NCBI GenBank assembly: GCA_041398965.1
Contig: JAWKTT010000047.1
Location: 1-32,326 of the forward strand
Length of the DNA stretch: 32,326 bases
Direction: 5' to 3'
Origin: JAWKTT01 sp041398965
GTDB taxonomy: Bacteria; Planctomycetota; Planctomycetia; Planctomycetales; Planctomycetaceae
How positions within the stretch are numbered: the stretch's first letter is position 1; each line of letters opens with the position of its first letter. Made by a program: the position numbers and the translations under genes. Positions 1 through 7,717 of the stretch are shown piece after piece. Under the pieces are notes generated by a model. The model did no database searches, was not told the origin of the DNA, and saw only the letters and a program-made list of their open reading frames with translations.

Positions 1-720
1 AATGGTCGCGGGTTCCGCACCACATCGGTCTATGATGCTGCTGGTCGGAGCATTGTCAGCGTGAATGCCAATGGGGGACGGACCTCGACGGTCTACGATG
101 CCGCAGGCCGCACGATCGCGTTGATCGACTCCGCAGCGCGGCGAGTCACGTTCCAGTACGATGCCGTCGGACGGGAGATCGACAAAGTCAATCCGCTGGG
201 CAATCGCAAGACGACGATCTACGATGCCGTCGGGCGGACCGCAGTCAGCATCAATGCAGGCAGCGAACGGACATCGTTCACCTATGACGCAGCCGGACGG
301 CCGATCGGGCAGCAGTACCCGGACGGCACGCGATCCACTTGGACAGACGATCTCGTCGGCGACCCGCTGGTGATGGCATGCGATTACGGACGGTTCACCC
401 GCACGTTTGATCCGAACGGCCATGTCACGAGTGTCCATTGGCCTGCCGAGGGGTTGGTCACGTTTACCTACGATGCTCTGGGTCAGCGGGAAACGCGAGT
501 CGAAGAGGGGGGACTCACCACCACCTTCACGTTTGATGCAGCAAAGCGACTGACCCGGCTCGTCAACGGACATGGCGAAGTCACAACGTTCCTGTACGAT
601 GTCGCCGGCCGCGAGACCGTCAAACTGCTCGACAACGGCACCCGGCGCCTTTCGGTTCTTCGAGAAATGACTTACAGTCAAGCCGGTCAGGCTTCCAGAT
701 GGCGTCGCTGGTGGTGGTGA
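1..720 (+). CDS. RHS/YD-repeat protein, 5'-open head fragment, truncated
   Basis: Reading frame 1 is open from the first base, so the gene begins outside the window. The visible 239 codons are a run of YD repeats: YDAAGR, YDAVGR, FTYDAAGRP, FTYDALGQRE, FTFDAAKRLT and FLYDVAGRE recur about every 20 residues. This is the typical pattern of RHS proteins, which form a large hollow shell around a C-terminal toxin. The pattern stops near base 690, after SQAGQ, and the frame ends in a low-complexity RWRRWWW tail with a TGA at 718-720. No RHS core end or toxin follows directly. YD-repeat coding resumes in another frame at about 1289, so this is most likely the head of one gene broken by an inserted segment. 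Family assignment is firm; the statement that the gene is non-functional is inference. Confidence 0.8.
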   Translation, partial: NGRGFRTTSVYDAAGRSIVSVNANGGRTSTVYDAAGRTIALIDSAARRVTFQYDAVGREIDKVNPLGNRKTTIYDAVGRTAVSINAGSERTSFTYDAAGRPIGQQYPDGTRSTWTDDLVGDPLVMACDYGRFTRTFDPNGHVTSVHWPAEGLVTFTYDALGQRETRVEEGGLTTTFTFDAAKRLTRLVNGHGEVTTFLYDVAGRETVKLLDNGTRRLSVLREMTYSQAGQASRWRRWWW

Positions 721-787
721 TCGATTGCAGGGGCGTGCTTGACAATTTACTGGGCCGAATCGGCATATCTAAGCAATACCGAAAAGG

Positions 788-810
788 AAGTCAGGCACAG
801 CCTGACCTAC
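788..810. repeat. Short inverted repeat related to the 29834-29984 element ends
   Basis: The bases GTCAGGC-ACA-GCCTGAC form a perfect 7-bp stem with a 3-base loop, flanked by AA and CTAC. Read on the minus strand (GTAGGTCAGGCTGTGCCTGAC) it closely resembles the terminal repeats of the element at 29834-29984 (GTAGGGCAGGCTCCTGCCTG). Only one copy is seen here. It lies in the segment that interrupts the RHS gene, just upstream of the small lipoprotein-like gene. It could be a remnant of the same repeat family or a simple hairpin. Confidence 0.5.
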
Positions 811-844
811 TTCAACTAGCGCGTAGTACCGATAGAAAGGAACG

Positions 845-1261
845 ATGATGCCAGTCAGGCAGTACCTAGTTGCGATGAGGTGGATATTTATGGTTGCCGT
901 CTTGACAATTTGTGAGGGATGCAGGGAGAATGCGTCACCACTTGGCTTTCCAAAAATGAAATATATTACATACAAGTCGAGAAATAATGGAACGCGAAGA
1001 GTCAGTGATATCGTCTTGAACATTGGAGGCGAGGAAAAGCGGCTCTCCAGCATTGACGGCGGCCTTGGGAACTGGGAGGCGTTTGCTCCTCCCCTTATCG
1101 CGGAGGAAATCACGGTGAGTTTTCGGATCGATGGGAGTGATGAGTTGCATATGAAAACGTTTCCCTATCGCAGCGAGGTTCCAGACCCAAACATCCGGCA
1201 CCTCGTCATCAAGATCGTTTTTACGGATGACGATGTCTTTCTAACGCTTTCTGAGTCCTGA
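845..1261 (+). CDS. Small exported, possibly lipoprotein, inserted within the RHS gene
   Basis: This 138-residue ORF starts at ATG 845 (a second ATG follows at 848) behind a good Shine-Dalgarno, AAAGGAACG. The N-terminus has a basic start and a hydrophobic stretch, MRWIFMVAVLTI, followed by CEGC, which suggests export and perhaps lipid anchoring; the lipobox is atypical. The mature part contains PPLIAEEITVSFRIDG and ends IVFTDDDVFLTLSES, a beta-rich layout with no recognised domain. The base composition is clearly more AT-rich than the RHS sequence on both sides, as is common for immunity genes and other cargo in RHS loci. Its stop falls directly before the resumed RHS frame. It could be an immunity protein, an orphan of a lost toxin, or an unrelated insert; no function can be assigned. 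Confidence 0.65.
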   Translation: MMPVRQYLVAMRWIFMVAVLTICEGCRENASPLGFPKMKYITYKSRNNGTRRVSDIVLNIGGEEKRLSSIDGGLGNWEAFAPPLIAEEITVSFRIDGSDELHMKTFPYRSEVPDPNIRHLVIKIVFTDDDVFLTLSES

Positions 1262-1277
1262 CACTTTCCGTGTCGGG
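1257..1277 (+). terminator. Weak hairpin over the stop of the inserted gene
   Basis: CCTGACAC and GTGTCGGG pair around a TTTCC loop, with one G-T pair. The hairpin covers the TGA of the 845-1261 gene and lies at the junction back into RHS sequence. There is no T-run, so a role in termination is uncertain. Confidence 0.25.
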
Positions 1278-1591
1278 TCGCTGGACGTCTCAACCTGGTC
1301 GGCAATCGGCTTACGCTGGACGATGGCCTCACGGTCACCAGTAGTACCTATGATGCGGCCAATCATCTGCTTACCACCGATGATGGTTCCGGCCTCACCA
1401 CGTATACCTACGATGCCGATGGGAATCAGCAGTCGCTGGAGGTTCCGGCAGGGGACATCACCACGTATGTCTGGAATGCCGACAATCAGGTGCTCAGCGT
1501 CGAGCAGCCTACAGGAGACGTGACGACCTACACCTACGCCCCCGTCAACCGCAAGGGGGACCTCCTCCGCGTGCAGCGGGAGACGGAGGGT
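1262..1591 (+). pseudogene. RHS/YD-repeat tail fragment
   Basis: Directly after the TGA at 1259-1261, the same frame encodes VGNRLTLDDG, SSTYDAANHLL, YTYDADGNQQSL, YVWNADNQVLSVEQ and YTYAPVNRKGDLL. These are YD repeats of the kind found in the distal half of planctomycete RHS proteins. There is no start codon at the head of this homology and no upstream part in frame. It is therefore the downstream piece of the gene whose head lies at 1-720. The recognisable RHS sequence ends near RVQRETEG at about 1590, where the stop codon of the opposite-strand macrodomain gene begins. The frame stays open to 1783, but that part only mirrors the macrodomain gene. The RHS core end, toxin and immunity are missing. 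Confidence 0.75.
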
Positions 1592-2134
1592 TCAGGAGTT
1601 GGACATGTTTTCGAGGACTCGGGCGAAGGCGGCGTAGGGGCCGGGGGTGGGGAGGGCGAACCGGACTGTGGCGGGTTGGCCTTTGGACTCAAAGAATCGG
1701 CGGACGGTGTTGAGGGCGATTTCGGCGGCGAGGTCCATCGGGTAGCCGTAGGCTCCGGCACTGATGGCGGGGAAGGCGATTGATCGACAGCGATGCTCGG
1801 CAGCGAGTTCGAGAGAGGCACGGTAGGCGGCCTGCAACAGGGCTGGTTCTCCCTGACCGCCCCCTCGCCAGATGGGGCCAACGGCGTGAAAGACGAACTT
1901 CACCGGGAGCAGACCGGCCGAGGTGGCGACGGCGGAACCTGTCGGGCATCCGTTGGGGTAGCGAGATTTGGTTTCAAGCATCACCTCGGGGCCGGCGGCT
2001 CGATGGATCGCTCCGTCGACCCCTCCCCCCCCGGCTAACTCGGAGTTTGCCGCGTTGACGATGGCATCGACCTGCTGCTCCGTGATGTCACCTTGAACTA
2101 ATTCCAACCGGCATTCGTTGAAGATCACGACCAT
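1592..2134 (-). CDS. Macrodomain ADP-ribose / O-acetyl-ADP-ribose hydrolase
   Basis: The 180-residue protein is a single macrodomain of the MacroD/YmdB type. Diagnostic segments are GDITEQQVDAIVNAANS (residues 15-31, with the catalytic-site Asn pair), GGGGVDGAIHRAAGP (35-49) and FPAISAGAYGYP (121-132). Such enzymes remove ADP-ribose from proteins or deacetylate O-acetyl-ADP-ribose, usually in the cytoplasm. The frame is open to an ATG at 2236, but that would leave only 15 bases to the divergent lipoprotein start. The macrodomain homology begins right after the ATG at 2134, so that start is preferred. The stop codon sits exactly where the RHS tail homology ends. A role in reversing ADP-ribosylation by a lost RHS toxin is possible, but a general cellular role is as likely. 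Confidence 0.88.
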   Translation of the reverse strand: MVVIFNECRLELVQGDITEQQVDAIVNAANSELAGGGGVDGAIHRAAGPEVMLETKSRYPNGCPTGSAVATSAGLLPVKFVFHAVGPIWRGGGQGEPALLQAAYRASLELAAEHRCRSIAFPAISAGAYGYPMDLAAEIALNTVRRFFESKGQPATVRFALPTPGPYAAFARVLENMSNS

Positions 2135-2251
2135 TGTCTTGCCCTGAGCTGAAAGAAACGTGATGATGCTTTCTTGAAGGGGGGAGAAGGTTTTCCCCTC
2201 GACGAACTGTAATGGAATCTCACGGTTCCTCGACATGGAGTGAGGTAGGAA

Positions 2252-2530
2252 ATGCGACGATTGATGACTCTTTGCTGTGGGCTTGCGATGAGTGCCGTTT
2301 TGGTGGGATGTCGCCAGGAGGCGACTCCGACGACTGGTTCTGGCGAAGCAGCGACAACGACCGAGACCAGCACCGACACGGGAAACACCACGGGCGGCGG
2401 TGACGTCAACCTGGGTGACCCAGGTACGATCGAACTCGGAACCCCTGCGGAATCAGCCGAGCCCCCAGCAAACGCCCCGTCAGACTCGTCGACCGAAGGC
2501 CCCATTCTTCCGGCTCCAAAGAACCCCTAG
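2252..2530 (+). CDS. Small lipoprotein, Thr/Pro-rich
   Basis: This 92-residue protein starts at ATG 2252 behind GAGGTAGGAA. It has a classic lipoprotein signal: MRRLMTLCCGLAMSAVLVGC with lipobox LVGC and Cys at residue 20. The mature part is short, low in complexity and probably unfolded, rich in Thr, Gly, Pro, Ser and Asp, ending GPILPAPKNP. No domain is recognised. It lies 56 bases upstream of trpC on the same strand and could share its transcript, although nothing in the sequence links the functions. Many planctomycete genomes carry such short lipoproteins of unknown role. Confidence 0.75.
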   Translation: MRRLMTLCCGLAMSAVLVGCRQEATPTTGSGEAATTTETSTDTGNTTGGGDVNLGDPGTIELGTPAESAEPPANAPSDSSTEGPILPAPKNP

Positions 2531-2586
2531 GCAATCCATTTGCGGTTCCAATAACAGCCCCATTCATACACCGCCAGGTTGAAGGT

Positions 2587-3396
2587 ATGGCAACTGATGT
2601 CCTTGACAAGATCGTCACCCGAAAGCGGGAGGACATCGACACGGCACGACGTCAACGTCCCGAGGATGACCTCCGGGCGCTGCTTGCTGATGCCCCCCCT
2701 GTTCGAGATTTCGAGCAAGCCTTGCGCGCTGCGTATCCGATGGGATTGATCGCTGAGGTTAAGAAAGCGTCTCCGTCGGCAGGGCTCATTCGTCCGGACT
2801 TTCACCCCGTCGAAATCGCGAAGACATACGAGCAACACGGGGCCGCTTGTATTAGTGTGCTGACGGAGGAACACTTCTTCCAGGGACATCTCGACTTCTT
2901 AGTCGCGATTCGAAAAGAGGTGTCTATCCCGGTACTCCGGAAGGATTTTCTGATTGACCCGTACCAAGTTGTTGAGGCTCGGGCAGCCGGGGCGGATTGC
3001 GTCCTCCTGATCGCTGAGTGCCTCGACGACGCCACGATGCAACTGCTGTACGATGAAACGCTCGCACTCGGGATGCAGGCTCTGATCGAGATTTACGAGC
3101 CGAAGAATTTGCAGCGGGTTCTCGATTTGACACCGCGACCGACGTTTCTCGGGGTGAATAACCGCAATCTCCGCACCTTCGTCACCGATCTGGGGCACTG
3201 CGTTCGTCTTCGAGAGGAGGTTCCGGCAGACACCTTGCTCGTCGGCGAAAGCGGCATCCACACCCGAGCCGACGTCGAACGCCTCCAGTCGGCAGGCATT
3301 CACGCGATGCTGGTCGGCGAAAGCCTTATGCGACATCCCGCCATCGGCCCCCAGGTCGACCTGTTGCTGGGAACGGCGTCGACCAACATGTGCTGA
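2587..3396 (+). CDS. trpC: Indole-3-glycerol phosphate synthase
   Basis: This 269-residue (beta/alpha)8-barrel enzyme converts 1-(o-carboxyphenylamino)-1-deoxyribulose 5-phosphate to indole-3-glycerol phosphate in tryptophan synthesis. The length matches stand-alone TrpC. Family residues are all visible: AEVKKASPS (Glu57 and Lys59), VLRKDF (Lys119), LIEIYE (Glu168), GVNNRNL (Asn191/192) and the phosphate-binding LVGESGI near 218-224. By comparison with the well-studied archaeal enzyme these form the active site. The start MATDVLDKI at 2587 fits the usual N-terminal helix. There is no neighbouring trp gene, so the pathway is dispersed as is usual in this phylum. The downstream gene is convergent, with only 32 bases between the two stop codons. 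Confidence 0.96.
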   Translation: MATDVLDKIVTRKREDIDTARRQRPEDDLRALLADAPPVRDFEQALRAAYPMGLIAEVKKASPSAGLIRPDFHPVEIAKTYEQHGAACISVLTEEHFFQGHLDFLVAIRKEVSIPVLRKDFLIDPYQVVEARAAGADCVLLIAECLDDATMQLLYDETLALGMQALIEIYEPKNLQRVLDLTPRPTFLGVNNRNLRTFVTDLGHCVRLREEVPADTLLVGESGIHTRADVERLQSAGIHAMLVGESLMRHPAIGPQVDLLLGTASTNMC

Positions 3397-3428
3397 AATG
3401 AAGACTGGCGCGGGACTGGCCGTCGCGA

Positions 3429-6400
3429 CTAAGGAAGGGTGATACCGTTAATCAGGAAGGAACCGCTAAACGACCCTGCGGGGAAGAAGGCGGCGTTCGG
3501 GAAGGGTTGGAGTGCGCCATTGGCGGCCTCGAATATGTTGTTATCGGTTCCGACGAACGTGAGCGTGTCGAGAACTGTCTGCACATCGAAGAATCTTTCT
3601 GGAAGGTTAAACGTAAACGTCGGATCGTTGTGTCTCACAGTGTTACGATTAATCGCAAAGGTGGTCGTTCCCGAGTTGATCGGGACAAAGAATCCAACAC
3701 CGTTGTCGTTGCTGAAGAGCATGTTGTTATCTTCGAGCAAGACATTGTTGCCATCTGCTCTAAACGACATTTGAATGCCGCGAGACTGAAAACCAGAGAA
3801 GCTCATACCATCGGCCTCGATGAGCGTGTTCGGGTCAATGGGGCTGACGACAAATCGCCGGTTGGCGAGAACGTTGAGAGTGGCCGGACCACTGAAGTCA
3901 AAGTTGGCTCCGACGGTTCGATCGGCTGCATTTCCTGTGGCAGCGTTCCCGGTACCGATGACGCGATTGTTCTGAAAGATAACAAGTGCGCTTTCTGTCG
4001 TATTGAGAGTTTGAACATCAAACCCGACCTGGTCCACTCCCCCCTGCAAGTTCCATGTTGTGTTCTGGACGAGAGCGTTGCGAATCTCCCCTTCCCAGTT
4101 CACGCGGAAAGCGGATGCCGTTGTGGTCAATGGAGAGCGATTCACGGTAAAGATCTGGGCTCCGGTCGTTCCCGGTGCCGTGTTGTCGCCGACTCTCAGG
4201 TTCAAGATCGCCCCTTGCCCCCCATTTACTGTGGTAATCAGGAAGGCATCGTCATCGACGCGAGAGAACCCTTGATCGGTCACAATGTTTCGCTCAAAAA
4301 CGTAGGTGTAGACCTGGTCGGCGGTAAGCGTATCATCGGAGGCGACGGTAAGAGCACGACCAATCTCGGCGATGAAGTGCTGCCTTCGGCCATTCCCCAG
4401 CGCCGTGGCGTCTGTTCCATTGTTCGTGAAGATGCTATCAGCAATACGGACGTTTAACACGCCGCCGTTGGCAATGCCGGGGTTTCGATCGCCCAGGACG
4501 ACTCCTTCATGCACACTCCCACGAACTTGGGAATTGGCAAGTTCGAACGTATTCATGCCATCAGCCAGGATGCCGATGTTGTCGTTGGCGTTGAAGTCGA
4601 GATTGTTTAGTCTCACAGCGTTCGAGGAGTCCAAGATGTCCAGACCGTTGTAGTCGAATACGGCTCCCGCGAATCCGGCACTTGTAATTACGCCGGTTGC
4701 ATTGACCCCCGTGTTCGTGAATGACCCCGGCGTATTGGCCACCAAGATGCCGAAGTCTGGCGAATTGGTCGAGCCGATGGAGTCAAATATAACGTCCATC
4801 GAGTTATTATTCGTAATGGTCACTGCTCTCCCATTGATGGCACGTACGACCCCAGTGCCTATTGCTAAGTCACCGCTATTCTGGATTCGTATGGCTTCGT
4901 TAGCTGCACTGGAGACTTGAAGATCCGCAAACGCCAGATTGACGTTGCTATTATCGACGAACAGCCCTGCGGTGCCGATGTTAGCTCGTGACGCTGTAAT
5001 GACTAGTTGATTAAAGGCGACATCGCCCGTCACACCATTGACCTCTACCGCCGGGAAGAGTGAGGCTGCCCCATTGTCGATATTTGTCTGACCATTGAAT
5101 GTCCATGCCCCCGAGGTACCAGCAAGTTCGATCCCGCGTTGCACACGATTGGTAATATCTCCTCCATTCAAGATACCGACAGTCGGTCCGCCGAGGGCGC
5201 GAATCCCCGAGAGTGCGGTATTGTTGATCGAGAAGGGACCGGCCATCCGAAGTTCCGAACCGAGAAGGTTATTTGCATTGACGTTAATCCCGGCCCCCGG
5301 GCTGTCGGCAATGGTCAATGACCCGTTAAACAGCAAGTCGCCTGATGACTGCGCGAACTCGACCGCATGGGCTCCAGCGGGGGCACCGTTATTTGCGGAG
5401 ATATTGACGGCATTGCTGAAGACGACCGCATTTGTCGTATCCACAATGCTAATCCCTGTATTGATCCGATTGTTGACGATCACCGAACTTGCAAATCCTA
5501 CGCGAGCATCAGCGTCGAAGATATTAATGGCAACTCCGTTAGGATTCTCGGCATTCGCTAATGGATCGTCGATCACCAGGTCACCCGAGACGCTGGTCGC
5601 CCCGCGGATATTCAGGAAATCCAGTGTCCCTCCGGTCAATGCGATGTTGCCAAATTCGACCGATGCCGTTGAGAATCCATCAACCAAGACCCCTTCGGTC
5701 GTCGAACCTGCTGCCGTCGTTATCGACGAGCGAACGAGATTGACCGATCCGGCCGCGTTGTTGATATGCACTGCTCTCGCAGTCGGCGAACTGGCGGTAA
5801 TCAGCGATAGAGGATTCGTCGAGCTTGAGGTCCCCAGCGTAATGTCGGCTGATCCCCCGGAGATGAACAGCGACTCTTGTGTCGTCCCCGTGATGTTCGT
5901 TTCGAAGAGGTTGATTGCTCCCGACGAGTTGACGATCTCGATCCCGCGACCCGTCACGGTGTTGATATCAACACCACGCACTGTTGACCCGTTGACGCCG
6001 TTGATGCTGATTCCGTTACCATTGGTCACGTTGTTGATGACGAAGCCGGCGAAGGTTGCCCCATCGGCCATCGTGACGGCATCGCCATTGACGCCGGTCA
6101 GGTCGATGATGGGACGCCCGCCACCTGATGCTGCTGGGAGTTCAAGCGGGCTGCTGAATCCGCTGACAGCCAATGTGTGAGTGATTCCTTCGCCAAAAAC
6201 ACGGTCTTGTGCCCCAAGGGTGATCGGCTGAGTAAAACTACTTACACCATGAACAAAGATCACGTTGTCTGGACCGGCTGCCGGTGCGTTCGTGAAGGCC
6301 GAATTAATCGACATATAGGGATCTTCAAAGGTTCCTGTTCCAACACCAGCAGCCGTCGTGTTGACGTGTTCGATGAAGTACGGATTTCCGGTGTCCGGAT

Positions 6401-7460
6401 TCGTGGCGACCAATCCCGCATCGATCAATCGCTGATCAACTGTCGTCACAGTCCACTGACGTTCGACCCATTGTGCAATTCGGTTGTACTGGTTTGCCCC
6501 GAGTCGAGGCCCGCGCTCGGTCTTGTGCCAATAGTTAATATCAGCCCCGACAAGAACGTTCTTGTCAAACACTCCGTCTTCGGAGAATTCCGCATAGATG
6601 TGCAGAAATCGATCGGCGAAACTCGTGTCGGCGCGAAGCTTCCAACCGTTGACTTTTTCGATCTGACTATCTTTCGCGTTGTAGAGATACCAACCGGCGG
6701 AGGTTTCGAGATTGATTGACTCGGCGATGCGGCCCGGAACAGGAACGGTGAACATCATGTCGACGCCGCCCGTCGAGGTCGCCGAGTCGCGGAAGCCGTC
6801 GAAGAGAATCTGGTTCGCATTGAAACGGCTGGAGTTCGCGACGATCCCCGAGTTGATAATGGCGGTGTCTTCGCCGGTGGGATAGTAGAAGTTGGTCCGG
6901 ACGTCGAAATTCTCCGTGAGCAGTTCGATACCGAAACCAGCCTGTTGAAACCGGGTCCCACGACGGGTCTCATCCACGTCGAAGAACGCGTTCGCACCGA
7001 GAATCGAGTTGTAGGCTGGAAGGAAGTGCCGTGCGACCACACCGCCCGACATCGCGGTGAAGCCACGATTGGTCCGCAAGACACGGAAGTCTGCCGCCAG
7101 GAAGTTTTCTTCAAACGTCGAGTAGGGGGCGACCTCCAGAAAGGAGAACGACTCGTTATGTCCCACTGCTGGTCCAGTAATGTGACCGAGACGACCGAGA
7201 ACGCCGTAGCCTCCGACGGTGTTCGGGCCACCATTCGATGACGTGGCATCGGCCGACCCAGAATCGCTGCCGGGAATGGACCACGAGTTGTCCTGATAAG
7301 CTGCCTGAGCCACCGGGCCATTCGAGGCGGGGGGCCGCGAGGCACTGCTCCCGCGAGATTGTCCCTGCACAGGTTGCACCGTGGACATCGAGCCAATCAC
7401 TAGCACAGCACCGAACAGGAGTGCCGTCGTGGTTCGACAGAACATCGTCATCAAGGGCAT
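3429..7460 (-). CDS. Inverse-autotransporter-like outer-membrane protein with beta-helix passenger
   Basis: The 1343-residue protein starts at ATG 7460, chosen over an in-frame upstream start because GGAGGTGAT lies 3 bases before it. Residues 1 to about 34 are a signal peptide (MPLMTMFCRTTTALLFGAVL...VQGQ). Residues about 84-333 resemble the inverse autotransporter/intimin beta-barrel: LGRLGHITG, FLAADFRVLRTN, ARHFLPAYNSILGANAFFDVD, GFGIELLTENFDVRTNFYYP and a final GADINYWHK. After GTGTFEDPYMSINSAF (about 380) the rest is a long run of short Asn-, Gly- and Ile-rich turns such as INNVTNGNGISI and GVDINTVTGRGIEI, typical of a right-handed parallel beta-helix. The order barrel then passenger is that of inverse autotransporters, which place the passenger outside the cell. 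A surface adhesin or enzyme-like role is inferred; no catalytic site was recognised. Confidence 0.8.
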   Translation of the reverse strand: MPLMTMFCRTTTALLFGAVLVIGSMSTVQPVQGQSRGSSASRPPASNGPVAQAAYQDNSWSIPGSDSGSADATSSNGGPNTVGGYGVLGRLGHITGPAVGHNESFSFLEVAPYSTFEENFLAADFRVLRTNRGFTAMSGGVVARHFLPAYNSILGANAFFDVDETRRGTRFQQAGFGIELLTENFDVRTNFYYPTGEDTAIINSGIVANSSRFNANQILFDGFRDSATSTGGVDMMFTVPVPGRIAESINLETSAGWYLYNAKDSQIEKVNGWKLRADTSFADRFLHIYAEFSEDGVFDKNVLVGADINYWHKTERGPRLGANQYNRIAQWVERQWTVTTVDQRLIDAGLVATNPDTGNPYFIEHVNTTAAGVGTGTFEDPYMSINSAFTNAPAAGPDNVIFVHGVSSFTQPITLGAQDRVFGEGITHTLAVSGFSSPLELPAASGGGRPIIDLTGVNGDAVTMADGATFAGFVINNVTNGNGISINGVNGSTVRGVDINTVTGRGIEIVNSSGAINLFETNITGTTQESLFISGGSADITLGTSSSTNPLSLITASSPTARAVHINNAAGSVNLVRSSITTAAGSTTEGVLVDGFSTASVEFGNIALTGGTLDFLNIRGATSVSGDLVIDDPLANAENPNGVAINIFDADARVGFASSVIVNNRINTGISIVDTTNAVVFSNAVNISANNGAPAGAHAVEFAQSSGDLLFNGSLTIADSPGAGINVNANNLLGSELRMAGPFSINNTALSGIRALGGPTVGILNGGDITNRVQRGIELAGTSGAWTFNGQTNIDNGAASLFPAVEVNGVTGDVAFNQLVITASRANIGTAGLFVDNSNVNLAFADLQVSSAANEAIRIQNSGDLAIGTGVVRAINGRAVTITNNNSMDVIFDSIGSTNSPDFGILVANTPGSFTNTGVNATGVITSAGFAGAVFDYNGLDILDSSNAVRLNNLDFNANDNIGILADGMNTFELANSQVRGSVHEGVVLGDRNPGIANGGVLNVRIADSIFTNNGTDATALGNGRRQHFIAEIGRALTVASDDTLTADQVYTYVFERNIVTDQGFSRVDDDAFLITTVNGGQGAILNLRVGDNTAPGTTGAQIFTVNRSPLTTTASAFRVNWEGEIRNALVQNTTWNLQGGVDQVGFDVQTLNTTESALVIFQNNRVIGTGNAATGNAADRTVGANFDFSGPATLNVLANRRFVVSPIDPNTLIEADGMSFSGFQSRGIQMSFRADGNNVLLEDNNMLFSNDNGVGFFVPINSGTTTFAINRNTVRHNDPTFTFNLPERFFDVQTVLDTLTFVGTDNNIFEAANGALQPFPNAAFFPAGSFSGSFLINGITLP

Positions 7461-7463
7461 CCG

Positions 7464-7472
7464 ATCACCTCC
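7464..7472 (-). promoter_or_regulatory. Perfect Shine-Dalgarno deciding the start of the surface protein
   Basis: On the minus strand GGAGGTGAT stands three bases before the ATG at 7460, complementary to the 16S rRNA tail. It is the strongest ribosome binding site in the window. The stop codon of the small ORF 7465-7662 (TGA) lies inside it. Confidence 0.8.
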
Positions 7473-7662
7473 GGAGGATCGCCGTACGATAGGCATAGTT
7501 CAATAACTCCGCGATCCTCGAACGATCGATCAGGCAGACCATTTCCGCCTGTGTTCCAACGGGAACTTCACACAGACCGGCCACTTCCTCAGCCGAGAGA
7601 AAGGGACAGATCTGTGAGATAAACGATAACCCCAGAGTCCGCTGGTTCGTGGTATCACACAC
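7465..7662 (-). CDS. Possible small upstream ORF coupled to the surface protein
   Basis: A 65-residue frame from GTG 7662 ends in TGA four bases before the ATG of the surface protein and inside its Shine-Dalgarno, the usual geometry of translational coupling. Its middle reads SAEEVAGLCEVPVGTQAEM, which recalls the 'EIA..L.VPVGT' helix-turn-helix of sigma-70 region 4 in ECF sigma factors, but the flanking pattern is incomplete. The frame stays open a little upstream of the GTG, and a neighbouring frame (7530-7976) is also open, so this may be the remains of a longer, frameshifted gene. It might be a leader peptide, a sigma-factor remnant or a chance ORF. No ribosome binding site is evident before the GTG. 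Confidence 0.3.
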   Translation of the reverse strand: MCDTTNQRTLGLSFISQICPFLSAEEVAGLCEVPVGTQAEMVCLIDRSRIAELLNYAYRTAILRR

Positions 7663-7693
7663 CGGCGAACCGACTCCAGGAGAATTTCACTCG

Positions 7694-7717
7694 CCTCGTC
7701 TGCAATTGCTGACGAGG
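7694..7717. repeat. 24-bp near-perfect palindrome
   Basis: CCTCGTC and GACGAGG pair around TGCAATTGCT, which is itself almost palindromic. It lies about 235 bases upstream of the surface-protein start, within its long leader region. It could be an operator or a hairpin; there is no T-run. Confidence 0.4.

Noticed and set aside
1534..1881. 115-codon Pro/Ser-rich minus frame
   Set aside because: A shifted frame over the macrodomain gene; the real frame has all family motifs.
3507..4457. 316-codon + strand frame
   Set aside because: Antisense to the surface-protein C-terminus; composition is that of a mirror frame.
5095..6180. 361-codon + strand frame
   Set aside because: It is antisense to the beta-helix part of the surface protein. 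Its Pro-, Ser- and Thr-rich sequence mirrors the repetitive coding strand and shows no family features.
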